A stretch of DNA of 64,000 nucleotides from Brevibacterium sanguinis (lineage in GTDB: Bacteria > Actinomycetota > Actinomycetes > Actinomycetales > Brevibacteriaceae). Under the pieces are notes generated by a model. It made no database searches and was not told where the DNA came from. It worked only from the letters and a program-made list of their open reading frames with translations. Location: the NCBI RefSeq assembly GCF_003315415.1, contig NZ_QNSB01000001.1, positions 1 to 64,000 on the forward strand. Reading direction: 5' to 3'. Below, piece by piece: positions 16,349-24,263 of the stretch (position 1 is the stretch's first letter; each line of letters begins with the position of its first letter). A program made the translations under genes and the position numbers.

Positions 16349-17304
16349 ACACCCCAGACAACCGCACCGCGACGGGAGCCGGTGACCTCGCGGGAGCCGA
16401 TGCCGCGGCGGTGGAGCCGGGCCTCGCAGCCGCCTCGGCGGAGGTGCCCAAGGAATCGCAGACGACCTACCGCCCGTTCTTCAAGCGCGTGCTCGCGCAG
16501 AAGCAGGGCCGGACCGGTCTGACGATCACCATCGTCGTCCTCGCCGTCGCCCTGCTCGGGCCGCTCCTGCTGCCGTGGGCCACGGGCAACACCGCGACGG
16601 AGTTCGTCACGAAGCCGTTCAGCGAGTACGGGCTCTTCGGCTCCGACAACCTCGGTCGCGATGTGCTCAGCCGGTTCCTCGCCGGCGGCCTCACCCTCTT
16701 CGTCTACGCTCTGCTGGCAACCCTGCTCGGCATGGTGCTCGGGACGATCATCGGGATGATCGCCGCCTACACCGGAGGGGTCCTCGATTCGATCATCATG
16801 CGGCTCAACGACGTCATCCTCGCGATCCCGCAGCTCGTGTTCGCTCTGCTGGCGATCACGGTGCTCGGGCCGCAGGGATGGGTGCTCGTCACCGTCATCG
16901 GCATCACCCACGCCCCGCGCATCGCCCGCGTCGCCCGCTCCGCGACCCTCGGCGTCATCACCGAGGACTACATCCTCGCCGCGGAGATGTACGCGGTGCC
17001 CAGGTGGAAGATCATCGTCCGCGAGCTGCTGCCCAACATCACCGGGCCGCTGAGCGTCGAGGCGGGCCTGCGCCTGACCTACTCGATCGGCTACATCGCC
17101 TCCCTGTCGTTCCTCGGCCTCGGCCTGCAGCCGCCGGCCGCCGACTGGGGACTGATGATCAACGAGAACCGGATCGCGCTGAGCATCCAGCCCTGGGGCG
17201 TGCTGCTGCCGGTCATCGCCATCGCCGTGCTCACCATCGGCACCAACCTGCTCGCGGACTCGTTCGCCCGCGCCGTCGCCTCGACCTCAGTGGAGAACTC
17301 ATGA
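16345..17304 (+). CDS. DppC-type ABC permease
   Basis: A 319-residue permease with an Ala-rich N-terminal cytoplasmic extension of about 55 residues before the first TM. The DppC signature HLLGTDxxGRDVLSR appears as LFGSDNLGRDVLSRFLAG, and the EAA loop is around AAEMYAVPRWKIIVRELLPN. It overlaps both neighbours by four bases. Because the ATPase partner is a fused dimer, the importer should assemble as SBP-B-C plus one DF chain. Confidence 0.94.
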   Translation: MNTPDNRTATGAGDLAGADAAAVEPGLAAASAEVPKESQTTYRPFFKRVLAQKQGRTGLTITIVVLAVALLGPLLLPWATGNTATEFVTKPFSEYGLFGSDNLGRDVLSRFLAGGLTLFVYALLATLLGMVLGTIIGMIAAYTGGVLDSIIMRLNDVILAIPQLVFALLAITVLGPQGWVLVTVIGITHAPRIARVARSATLGVITEDYILAAEMYAVPRWKIIVRELLPNITGPLSVEAGLRLTYSIGYIASLSFLGLGLQPPAADWGLMINENRIALSIQPWGVLLPVIAIAVLTIGTNLLADSFARAVASTSVENS

Positions 17305-19118
17305 CCACGAACACGACCACCACGGACACCCTCACCGAGGCGCCCGACCATTCCGTCGTCCTGCGGGTGCGCGATCTGCGGATCGCGACGAACTCCGACG
17401 ACGAGATCCTCCACGGGGTCGACTTCGCGCTCAAGCGCGGAGAGATCCTCGGCCTCGTCGGGGAATCGGGCTCCGGGAAGACGACCGCCGGGCTGGCCTG
17501 CATGGGCCATTTCCGGGAGGGGCTGAAGTTCGCCAGCGGGTCGGTGAGCCTGTGGCCCCGCGGGGACGAGACCGCCGTCGAGGTCGTCGAACTCGACGAG
17601 GTGGCGGTGAGGTCCCTGCGCGGCTCGCGCATCGCCTACATCCCGCAGGATCCCGCGCTCTCCCTCAACCCGGCGATGCGGGTGGGCGAGCAGATCAGCG
17701 AGGTCCTCGACATCCACGGCTTCGGCAAGTCCGATGCCGAGCGGACCGCGCGGGTCGCCGAGGTGCTCGGCGACGTGGGTCTGCCCGGCGACAGGGCGTA
17801 CCAGAAGCGCTGGCCGCACCAGCTCTCCGGCGGACAGCAGCAGCGCATCGGCATCGCCATGGCCTTCGCGATGTTCCCCGACGTGCTCATCCTCGACGAG
17901 CCGACCACCGGCCTCGACGTCTCCACCCAGGCGGTCGTCCTCGACACGATCCGGCGGATGACCGTGGCCAACAATGTCGCCGGCCTCTACATCACCCACG
18001 ACCTCGCGGTGATTCGGGAGATCTCCGATCGGGTGGCCGTGATGCTGCGCGGCGACCTCGTCGAGGAGGGACCGGTCGAGTCCGTGCTCGAGAACCCGCA
18101 GCACGAGTACACGCAGATGCTCATGGCCGCCGTCCCGGACCTCGCCGGTCGCAAGACCATCGGCGACGGCGCCGGGGGAGTCTCGCCCGGGGCGAGTGCC
18201 GGGTCAGGCGGGGCTGCCGAAGGATCGGGCGGGGTCACCGCCGCTTCGACCGGGGCGACCGCTGTGACGGAACCGGACTTGGAGCCCGGTGACACCTCGG
18301 CGAAGGATGACGTCGCGGGGGAGGAGTCCGCCTCGGCGAAGGAGTCCGCGACGACGGTCCTCATGGACGCACCCCTGCTCCAGGTCAAGGATGTGGCGCT
18401 GTCCTACGGGAAGGCGCAGATCCTCGACGGCATCAACCTCATCCTCAACCCGGGGGAGTGCACTCTGCTCCTCGGCGAATCCGGGTCGGGCAAGACGACG
18501 CTGTCGCGGTGCATCGCCGGTCTCAACGACGACTACTCGGGACAGGTGCAGCTGTGGGGCGAGACGATGGCGCCCTCGACCCGGAAACGGACGAACGAGC
18601 AGCGCGTCGGCGTGCAGTACGTCTTCCAGTCACCGTTCTCCTCGCTCAACCCGCGGCGCTCGATCGGACAGTCCCTGTCCGTGCCGCTGGAGATGAGCGG
18701 CGAGGACAATGCCGCCGAACGCAAGGCGAAGGTCGAGGACGCGCTGGACTCGGTGCGGCTGGGCCGCAGCTTCTACCACCGCAGGCCCGGCGACCTCTCC
18801 GGCGGTGAGCGGCAGCGTGCCGCGATCGCCCGAGCCCTGGTCAACGCGCCCTCGGTGCTCGTCTGCGATGAGATCACCTCGGCGCTCGACGTCAGCGTCC
18901 AGGCCTCGATCGTCGGGCTGCTGCGCACGCTGCGGCAGGAGAGGCAGCTGGCGATGCTGTTCGTCACGCACAACATCGCGCTCGCCCGCCACGTCGCCGA
19001 CAACCTCGCGGTGCTCAACAAGGGCAAGATCGTCGACTACGGTCCCACCGACGAGGTGCTGGAGAACCCGACGCACGAGTACACGCGCACGCTCATCGCC
19101 GACGTCCCGAAGTTCTGA
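17301..19118 (+). CDS. fused DppD-DppF ABC ATPase
   Basis: A 605-residue protein with two ABC ATPase domains. The first (about 10-280) has Walker A GESGSGKTT, signature LSGGQQQR and Walker B VLILDEPTTGL. The second (about 355-600) has Walker A GESGSGKTT, signature LSGGERQR and Walker B VLVCDEITSAL. Between them lies a low-complexity linker of about 70 residues rich in Gly, Ser, Ala and Glu. It powers the DppB/DppC permease encoded just upstream (ATGA overlap). In the second domain Walker B reads DEITSAL, as in many DppF proteins. It is the last gene of the operon and is followed by a long hairpin. Confidence 0.93.
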   Translation: MTTNTTTTDTLTEAPDHSVVLRVRDLRIATNSDDEILHGVDFALKRGEILGLVGESGSGKTTAGLACMGHFREGLKFASGSVSLWPRGDETAVEVVELDEVAVRSLRGSRIAYIPQDPALSLNPAMRVGEQISEVLDIHGFGKSDAERTARVAEVLGDVGLPGDRAYQKRWPHQLSGGQQQRIGIAMAFAMFPDVLILDEPTTGLDVSTQAVVLDTIRRMTVANNVAGLYITHDLAVIREISDRVAVMLRGDLVEEGPVESVLENPQHEYTQMLMAAVPDLAGRKTIGDGAGGVSPGASAGSGGAAEGSGGVTAASTGATAVTEPDLEPGDTSAKDDVAGEESASAKESATTVLMDAPLLQVKDVALSYGKAQILDGINLILNPGECTLLLGESGSGKTTLSRCIAGLNDDYSGQVQLWGETMAPSTRKRTNEQRVGVQYVFQSPFSSLNPRRSIGQSLSVPLEMSGEDNAAERKAKVEDALDSVRLGRSFYHRRPGDLSGGERQRAAIARALVNAPSVLVCDEITSALDVSVQASIVGLLRTLRQERQLAMLFVTHNIALARHVADNLAVLNKGKIVDYGPTDEVLENPTHEYTRTLIADVPKF

Positions 19119-19173
19119 GGCAGGGCCTGCCGACGCGGAGCCGGTTCTGACCACGAGTCTCGCACTGCCGACT

Positions 19174-19235
19174 CAACTCGGGTGACGTTCTTTCCGATTT
19201 CGGTCCCTGAAACGGAAAGAACGTCACCCGAGTTG
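19174..19235. repeat. perfect 23-bp inverted repeat (long hairpin)
   Basis: Arms 19174-19196 and 19213-19235 are exact reverse complements over 23 bases, and a further TTTC/GAAA pairing inside the 16-base loop lengthens the stem with one bulged A. It lies between the fused ATPase gene and a convergent DHFR-like gene. It is far longer than needed for termination. It could be a bidirectional terminator, a palindromic repeat family, or a MITE-like remnant. No coding sequence is associated. Confidence 0.85.
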
Positions 19236-19338
19236 CAGTGGAAGGACTGGGCCCAGACCATCCCCGCGACGGCGTACGACGCGGGCACGCACATGCACGA
19301 TCGACCTTCCGGCCAGCCGTCACCTCGCCGAATCTCCG

Positions 19339-19896
19339 TCATCGGATCCGGTAGTGGGCGTGGATGAGGCCGTTGCCGAAGGACCGCTGCTCGACGAGGT
19401 CGAGGTCGAGGCGGACTCCGTCCGGGAAGAAGCGGGTGCCGCCTCCGACCACGCTCGTGGTGATGAAGAGGTGGTAGTCGTCGACAAGTCCCGCCCTGAT
19501 CGCCTGCCCTGCGAGAGTCGGACCGTCGACGGAGAGGTCGTGCGGGGAGGACTCCTTGAGACGGCGCACCGCCTCGGCGTCGAAGGACCTCTCGATGCGG
19601 GTCCGCTCGCTCGACACGGAGTCGAGCGTCGTCGAGTAGACGACCTTCTCCGCGGCCCTCCATTCCTCCGCGTAGTCGAGGATGTGGGGCGGGACGTCGG
19701 GCCCGGCTTCGACGGTCTCCCAGAAGACCATCGTCTCGTACATGCGCCGACCGTAGAGATACGTGCCGATGGTCTGGAACCGATCACCGATGAAGGTGTG
19801 GACCTCCTCATCCTCGGCTCCTCGGCCGATGTCGCCGTCCGGCGTCGACGTGTACCCGTCGAGCGACGTGATCATTGAGTAGATGAGCTTGGCCAT
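19339..19896 (-). CDS. dihydrofolate-reductase-like (RibD C-terminal domain) protein
   Basis: A 185-residue RibD_C/DHFR-like reductase: N-terminal MAKLIYSMITSLDGYTSTPDG, GTYLYGRRMYETMVFWE, and a C-terminal YHLFITTSVVGGGTRFFPDG. The ATG at 19896 has GAAGGAG six bases upstream; the in-frame extension to 19911 is unsupported. It is transcribed divergently from a TetR gene across two strong palindromes, so the TetR protein very probably represses both genes. Its substrate is unknown; NAD(P)H-dependent reduction is the family expectation. It differs clearly in sequence from the DHFR-like protein at 9089-9661. Confidence 0.88.
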   Translation of the reverse strand: MAKLIYSMITSLDGYTSTPDGDIGRGAEDEEVHTFIGDRFQTIGTYLYGRRMYETMVFWETVEAGPDVPPHILDYAEEWRAAEKVVYSTTLDSVSSERTRIERSFDAEAVRRLKESSPHDLSVDGPTLAGQAIRAGLVDDYHLFITTSVVGGGTRFFPDGVRLDLDLVEQRSFGNGLIHAHYRIR

Positions 19897-19921
19897 GTCG
19901 GGCTCCTTCACCTAGCGCTCT

Positions 19922-19988
19922 GAGGTGAGTCAATCGACTCACCTCTTTGAAGCTACCCCGGTTCGGGTGGTGAGTCAATAGACTCACC
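19922..19988. promoter_or_regulatory. twin TetR operators between divergent genes
   Basis: Two palindromes share the core GGTGAGTC-N4-GACTCACC. The first (19922-19945) has 10-bp arms, the second (19969-19988) has 8-bp arms; their centres are 45 bases apart. They sit between the DHFR-like gene and tetR. The second overlaps the position expected for the tetR promoter, whose -10-like GATACT (19996-20001) suits a leaderless start at 20009. Confidence 0.8.
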
Positions 19989-20008
19989 TCCATGCGATAC
20001 TTGGACAC

Positions 20009-20632
20009 ATGGCCCGCGAGCTCTCGACCTATCATCGCCGGATCGCCGCCTCCAACCGGGCGGCGATCCTCCGCGCGGCGGCATCCCTGTTCCTCGGCTC
20101 GGGCTATGACCGGACCTCCCTCGCACAGGTCGCGGCCGATGCGGGGGTGTCGAAGGCGACTCTGTTCAAGCAGTTCCCGACCAAGGCCGAGCTCTTCGAG
20201 GCCACCGTCCTCGCCGAGGGAGAAGCCGCGATCGGCGAGATCCCGGTCCCGCCGCCGGGGGACCTCCACGCCGGTCTCGTCGCTCTGGGCAGGTCCTATG
20301 TCGAGCTGCTCACCCGGCCCCGGGTCGAGGCGCTGATGAGAACTCTCATCGCGGAATCCGGGCGGTTTCCCGAACTGCGCGAACGGACCTTCGACTTCGG
20401 CACGCTGTCGGTGGTCGCCGCCGTGCGACGACATTTCGAGACCGAGAGCCTGAGAACCGGTGCGCAGGTGGGAGACTTGGACATCGCGGCCACTCAGTTC
20501 CTCGGCATGATCGCCACCGTCGTCTTCTGGCCCCGGCTCATCCACGGCGGCTGGTCGCTGAGCGCGGGGGAGACGGAACGCGTCGTCGAGGAGGCCGCAC
20601 GAACGATCGTTGCGCGATTTGGAGGTCAGTGA
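20009..20632 (+). CDS. TetR-family repressor
   Basis: A 207-residue TetR regulator: N-terminal HTH with AAILRAAASLFLGSGYDRTSLAQVAADAGVS-type helices and KATLFKQFPTKAELF, then a helical ligand domain. It probably binds the two identical palindromes just upstream and controls itself, the divergent DHFR-like gene and the serine hydrolase downstream, whose GTG overlaps this stop (GTGA). No ribosome site is visible before the ATG, consistent with a leaderless transcript. Confidence 0.92.
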   Translation: MARELSTYHRRIAASNRAAILRAAASLFLGSGYDRTSLAQVAADAGVSKATLFKQFPTKAELFEATVLAEGEAAIGEIPVPPPGDLHAGLVALGRSYVELLTRPRVEALMRTLIAESGRFPELRERTFDFGTLSVVAAVRRHFETESLRTGAQVGDLDIAATQFLGMIATVVFWPRLIHGGWSLSAGETERVVEEAARTIVARFGGQ

Positions 20633-21840
20633 ACGCAATGCTGTCAATGTCGAACGAGGGCCCGGCCGCCGAGGCCCTGCCGGCGCGAGTCCGCAAGGCC
20701 GTGGTCGAGACCTTCGACCGCCACGCCGCTCGGTGCTGCGGCGGGATGCAGTTCAGCGTGTATCGCGCCGGTGAACCGGTCCTCCAGCTCAGTGCCGGCG
20801 TCGCCGGCAGACGAGGCGACACCTCGGCGAAGCCCTGGGGACCGCGGACGCTCACGGTGTTCTTCTCCGGGACCAAGGGGCTCGTCGCGATGATCGCGGC
20901 GAAGGCGGCGGGCGAGGGCCTCCTCGACGTCGACGCCCCCGTGTGCGAGTACTGGCCGGAGTTCGCCGCCGCGGGCAAGGACACCGCGACGGTGGCGCAT
21001 GTGCTCGACCACACCGTCGGGCTGCCCTACGTCGATCCGGACCCCTCCCTCGACGCCGACGGGCGACCGCAGGAGGGGGAGGCGAAGTGGGCGTTCCTCG
21101 ACTCGCGGAGGATGGCAGCCATCCTCGCCGGACAGCGGCCCCTGTGGGAGCCGGGCACGAAGATCGCCTACCACGGCGTGACCTACGGATACCTCATGTC
21201 CGAGATCATCCTCCGCACCACTGGCCGCACCGTGGCCCGATGGCTGCGCGAGGACCTCGTCGAACCCCTCGGCCTCGACCTCCACCTGGGACTGCCCGCC
21301 GCCGACGAGGACCGCGTCGCCCCGATCATCCAGATGCCCGGCTACTCCGTCGCCCCAGAGGTCAGGGACCCGGAACGCCGCGCCGTCATCGACCGGATGT
21401 ACGCCTCGCTCCTGTCGCCGAGCCTCCCGATGAACTCCCGGGAGTTCCACGCCGCCGAGCTTGCAGCCGGCGGCGGGATCGGCACCGCCGATTCGCTCGC
21501 GAGGCTCTACTCGCTGCTCGTGGATCCCGATCGTCCCGGCGGATCGATCATCGACCCCGAGGCGCTCGAGCAGGCCGTGCGCACCTGGTCGGAGGGAACC
21601 GACTGCCTCAACGACCGTGGGCTGCGCTTCGGACTGGGATTCGAACTCGCCGATGCGAAGGGCACCTACGGACCTGTGAGCAGCGCGTTCGGCCACTCGG
21701 GCGCCGGAGGAAGTCTTCACGGCGCGTGGCCCGACGTGGGGCTGGGATTCTCGTTCCTCACCAACGAGATGCTCAGCGACGACGTCGACACCCGCGCCAA
21801 GGATCTCCTCGCCGCGCTCGCCGGGGAGGACGTCGGATGA
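20629..21840 (+). CDS. beta-lactamase-fold serine hydrolase (EstB/class C-like)
   Basis: A 403-residue beta-lactamase-family protein without a signal peptide, so probably a cytoplasmic esterase rather than an antibiotic-inactivating enzyme. The nucleophile motif SxxK appears as SGTK, the Tyr motif as YHGVTYG, and the third motif as HSGAGG, as in EstB/LACTB-type esterases. GTG 20629 overlaps the tetR stop and is preceded by GGAGG; an in-frame ATG at 20638 is possible. Co-expression with tetR suggests a detoxification or ester-degrading role shared with the DHFR-like enzyme (inference). Confidence 0.88.
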   Translation: MNAMLSMSNEGPAAEALPARVRKAVVETFDRHAARCCGGMQFSVYRAGEPVLQLSAGVAGRRGDTSAKPWGPRTLTVFFSGTKGLVAMIAAKAAGEGLLDVDAPVCEYWPEFAAAGKDTATVAHVLDHTVGLPYVDPDPSLDADGRPQEGEAKWAFLDSRRMAAILAGQRPLWEPGTKIAYHGVTYGYLMSEIILRTTGRTVARWLREDLVEPLGLDLHLGLPAADEDRVAPIIQMPGYSVAPEVRDPERRAVIDRMYASLLSPSLPMNSREFHAAELAAGGGIGTADSLARLYSLLVDPDRPGGSIIDPEALEQAVRTWSEGTDCLNDRGLRFGLGFELADAKGTYGPVSSAFGHSGAGGSLHGAWPDVGLGFSFLTNEMLSDDVDTRAKDLLAALAGEDVG

Positions 21841-21855
21841 CCGAGGGAGGACCGC

Positions 21856-22620
21856 GTGGGGAGCGCGCCGATGAGTGACGGACAGCACCCGGGAGACGCG
21901 GGACCGGGCACGGAAGAAGCGGGACCGGGCACGGTCGAACGGATGCGCAGGCACGAGCACGACCACGAGATCCCCTGGTCGCTGCCGATCGTCGTCCGCC
22001 GCTCCAAGGCCCACCCGTCCCGGCACATCGACGTGCTCGAGGCGACCGCACGCGCCGTGGTCACCTTCCTCGACGACCCCAGGTCCCATCCCCGCGGCCA
22101 ATGGCATGAGGCTGTCGAGCACTGGCGCGACGGGGCGATCCGCAAGGTCGTCCGCCGAGGCGACGGCCGGAAGTTCGAGGAGGCGAAGGCCCTGGGCTGT
22201 GTCAGCGTCATCCACGGCGGCTCCGATGGGTTCGCTCCTGCCGAGGTGCTCGTCTTCCCGCCCGGGCCCGTCAAACCCCTGCCGAAGGAGCTCGCGAAGC
22301 TCCAGGTGGGAGGCACGGAGTTCCCCGACGACGGCGAGAGTGCTGTGCCCGCCGCCGAGGCGGTCGTCACCATCGAGATCACCCCGCTCGTGTCGCTGAC
22401 GTCGGGGAAGGCGGCCGCGCAGTGCGGTCATGCGGCCCAGCTCGCCTACGAGCAGATGCCCGCCGAGTCGCGACAGCGGTGGCGGGAATCGGGCTTCGCC
22501 CTTCGCGTCGTGCGGCCGTCGCGGGAGGAGTGGGCGGCGAACGTCCGCCCGGTCAGAGTCGTCGACGCCGGCTTCACCGAGGTGGACGGGCCGACCGAGA
22601 CCACCCGCGCATTCTGGTGA
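21856..22620 (+). CDS. Pth2-family peptidyl-tRNA hydrolase-like protein
   Basis: A 254-residue protein whose last 90 residues carry Pth2 (PTH2 fold) hallmarks: LTSGKAAAQCGHAAQLAYE and the C-terminal VVDAGFTEVDGPTETTRAF. Bit1/Pth2 enzymes hydrolyse peptidyl-tRNA, but actinobacteria also have a bacterial Pth1, so this long-N-terminus version may have another role. The first 150 residues are not a recognised domain; they contain a DHEIPWSLPIVVRR segment typical of this actinobacterial group. Start is GTG 21856 after GGGAGG; ATG 21871 is nearly as good. Confidence 0.8.
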   Translation: MGSAPMSDGQHPGDAGPGTEEAGPGTVERMRRHEHDHEIPWSLPIVVRRSKAHPSRHIDVLEATARAVVTFLDDPRSHPRGQWHEAVEHWRDGAIRKVVRRGDGRKFEEAKALGCVSVIHGGSDGFAPAEVLVFPPGPVKPLPKELAKLQVGGTEFPDDGESAVPAAEAVVTIEITPLVSLTSGKAAAQCGHAAQLAYEQMPAESRQRWRESGFALRVVRPSREEWAANVRPVRVVDAGFTEVDGPTETTRAFW

Positions 22621-22630
22621 CCCCGTCCTG

Positions 22631-23761
22631 ATGCGGAGGATCATCGAGTACTTTCGCGGCACTTTGGCGATGGGGCCGCCGGATGCCGACCGGCGGGCAC
22701 CCCTGCGGGTCGGGATCGCCGTGGCGGCGCCGTCCCTGGCACTCCTCGTCATCGGCTATCCGGAACTCATCATCTACGCGGTATTCGGCGCGTTCTGTGG
22801 AATGTACGGTCGCGGGGAACCTCACCAGCTGCGCGTCATCCACCAGATGCAGGCCGCGTTTCTGCTGCTCGCCGGCGTCGGCGGGGGCGTGCTGCTGTCC
22901 TGGCTCGAGACGTCCGTCTGGGCCCTCATCGCCATCGAAGCCCTCTTCGCCGCGGCCGGGTCGGTGCTCGCCGATCGGGCGACGCTGCGACCGGGCGGCC
23001 CATTCTTCGGGATCTTCGCCCTTGGGGCGTGCGCCTCCGTCCCGCCGTCGGGGCCGATATGGGTCCCGCTGACCGTCAGTGTCACCGCCGCCGCGTTCGC
23101 CATCGCGGTCGGGTTCCTCGGCTGGTTCCGCAGCCGCGAATGGACCGCCGGTGCCAAGCGCGACATCGTCGACCTCCGCGGCCCGCGTGCCGCCGGCATC
23201 ATCCGCCACGCCATGACCTACGCGGTGGCTGTCGGGACCGGCGGCCTCCTCGGCGAGCTCCTCATCGGGGAGCATGCCTACTGGGCGATGGCCTCGGCCG
23301 CCGTTCCGCTGGCGGCGGCCGACCTTCCGGGCCGGATCTCGCGCGGAGTGCACCGGGTGCTCGGCACGTTCTCCGGTCTGCTCCTCACCGGCCTCATCCT
23401 GCTGTTCGACCCCGGGCCGCTGGTCCTGGCGGTCGCGGTGATCGCACTGCAGTTCCCCACCGAGTACTTCATGCCCCGCAACTACGGATACGCATTGACG
23501 TTCTTCACTCCGCTGATCCTGCTCATGACCCAGCTGGCCAATCCCATTCCCCGTTCTGCTCTCATCGTCGACCGTGGGCTCGAGACGCTGCTGGGGGCCG
23601 CTGTCGGCATCGTCGTGGTGCTCATCGTCGGGTTCTTCAGCTCCCCGCGGAGCCCGGGTGCGCGCTTGATCCGCCGACGAGATGCGCAGCTGCCGGTCTC
23701 GCCGTGGACGGAGTGGGGTCCTGGTCGATGGTCACGGAACGGACCACCAGCAGACGAGTGA
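22631..23761 (+). CDS. FUSC-family membrane protein
   Basis: A 376-residue integral membrane protein with two clusters of hydrophobic segments (about residues 20-165 and 200-345) separated by a short cytoplasmic loop, as in FUSC/aromatic acid exporter proteins of actinobacteria. Typical elements are AVFGAFCGMYGR after the second TM and EHAYWAMASAAVPL at the start of the second cluster. Substrates of such proteins are poorly known; export of aromatic acids is the usual guess. It starts ten bases after the Pth2-like gene, so the two are likely co-transcribed. Confidence 0.8.
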   Translation: MRRIIEYFRGTLAMGPPDADRRAPLRVGIAVAAPSLALLVIGYPELIIYAVFGAFCGMYGRGEPHQLRVIHQMQAAFLLLAGVGGGVLLSWLETSVWALIAIEALFAAAGSVLADRATLRPGGPFFGIFALGACASVPPSGPIWVPLTVSVTAAAFAIAVGFLGWFRSREWTAGAKRDIVDLRGPRAAGIIRHAMTYAVAVGTGGLLGELLIGEHAYWAMASAAVPLAAADLPGRISRGVHRVLGTFSGLLLTGLILLFDPGPLVLAVAVIALQFPTEYFMPRNYGYALTFFTPLILLMTQLANPIPRSALIVDRGLETLLGAAVGIVVVLIVGFFSSPRSPGARLIRRRDAQLPVSPWTEWGPGRWSRNGPPADE

Positions 23762-23772
23762 AGTTTCCGGGC

Positions 23773-23934
23773 CTACTCTTCGGCGTCGTCGACGGGGACC
23801 GTCTTGGTGCCGTTGCCGAACTCGTCGAGGATGATCCTGTGCCTGACCATCTTCCCCTGCTCTTCGTCCCACACCTCGATGATGTCGCCGGGATGGGTGG
23901 AGGGCTGGTAGTGGTCTTCATTGACTCCGGACAT
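23773..23934 (-). CDS. small acidic hypothetical protein (53 aa)
   Basis: A 53-residue acidic protein containing the run HPGDIIEVWDEEQGKMVRHR. I do not recognise it, but the reading frame is supported by an AGGTGAG ribosome site four bases upstream of the ATG at 23934 and by codon use unlike the complementary frames. It looks like a small single beta-sheet domain. It lies convergent with the FUSC gene and downstream of the surface-protein gene on the same strand. Confidence 0.6.
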   Translation of the reverse strand: MSGVNEDHYQPSTHPGDIIEVWDEEQGKMVRHRIILDEFGNGTKTVPVDDAEE

Positions 23935-24263
23935 CGGACTCACCTCATTCTGTCGTCCAGTGCTTAAACCGACCGTAGCCTGAGCCGTCCCTGGTGACAA
24001 GGGTTCGAGCCGCGAACAGCGGCAGCGGCTGCCCTACGGCTGCCGGAGCCCCCAACCGCTGGCAGCAGCGTCTGATCCGCGCCGCCTGCAGTTCGCCGGA
24101 CAACCTCCCCGTGCAACGGGAGGTTGTGGCGCTGAATGGTCGGAATGCGATCTGTGCGCACAGCGACCCGGACGCCGAGGAGTGAATGGCGAACGGCGGG
24201 GCCGAATCTTTCGATTCGACCCCGCCGTTGGCGATTCAGATCACTGAGTCAGTCGGAACTGAT
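23935..24263. other. intergenic stretch with two hairpins
   Basis: No gene seen. It contains the terminator hairpin at 24192-24229 and a weaker inverted repeat CGGCAGC/GCTGCCG (24020-24026 and 24039-24045). The promoter of the small acidic protein presumably lies in the first 80 bases. Confidence 0.5.
24192..24229 (-). terminator. terminator of the LPXTG surface-protein gene
   Basis: Hairpin with arms AACGGCGGGG-C-CGAATC and GATTCG-A-CCCCGCCGTT (16 pairs, one mismatch) and loop TTTC, 35 bases beyond the stop codon. There is no U-tract, as is common in high-GC actinobacteria. Confidence 0.75.
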
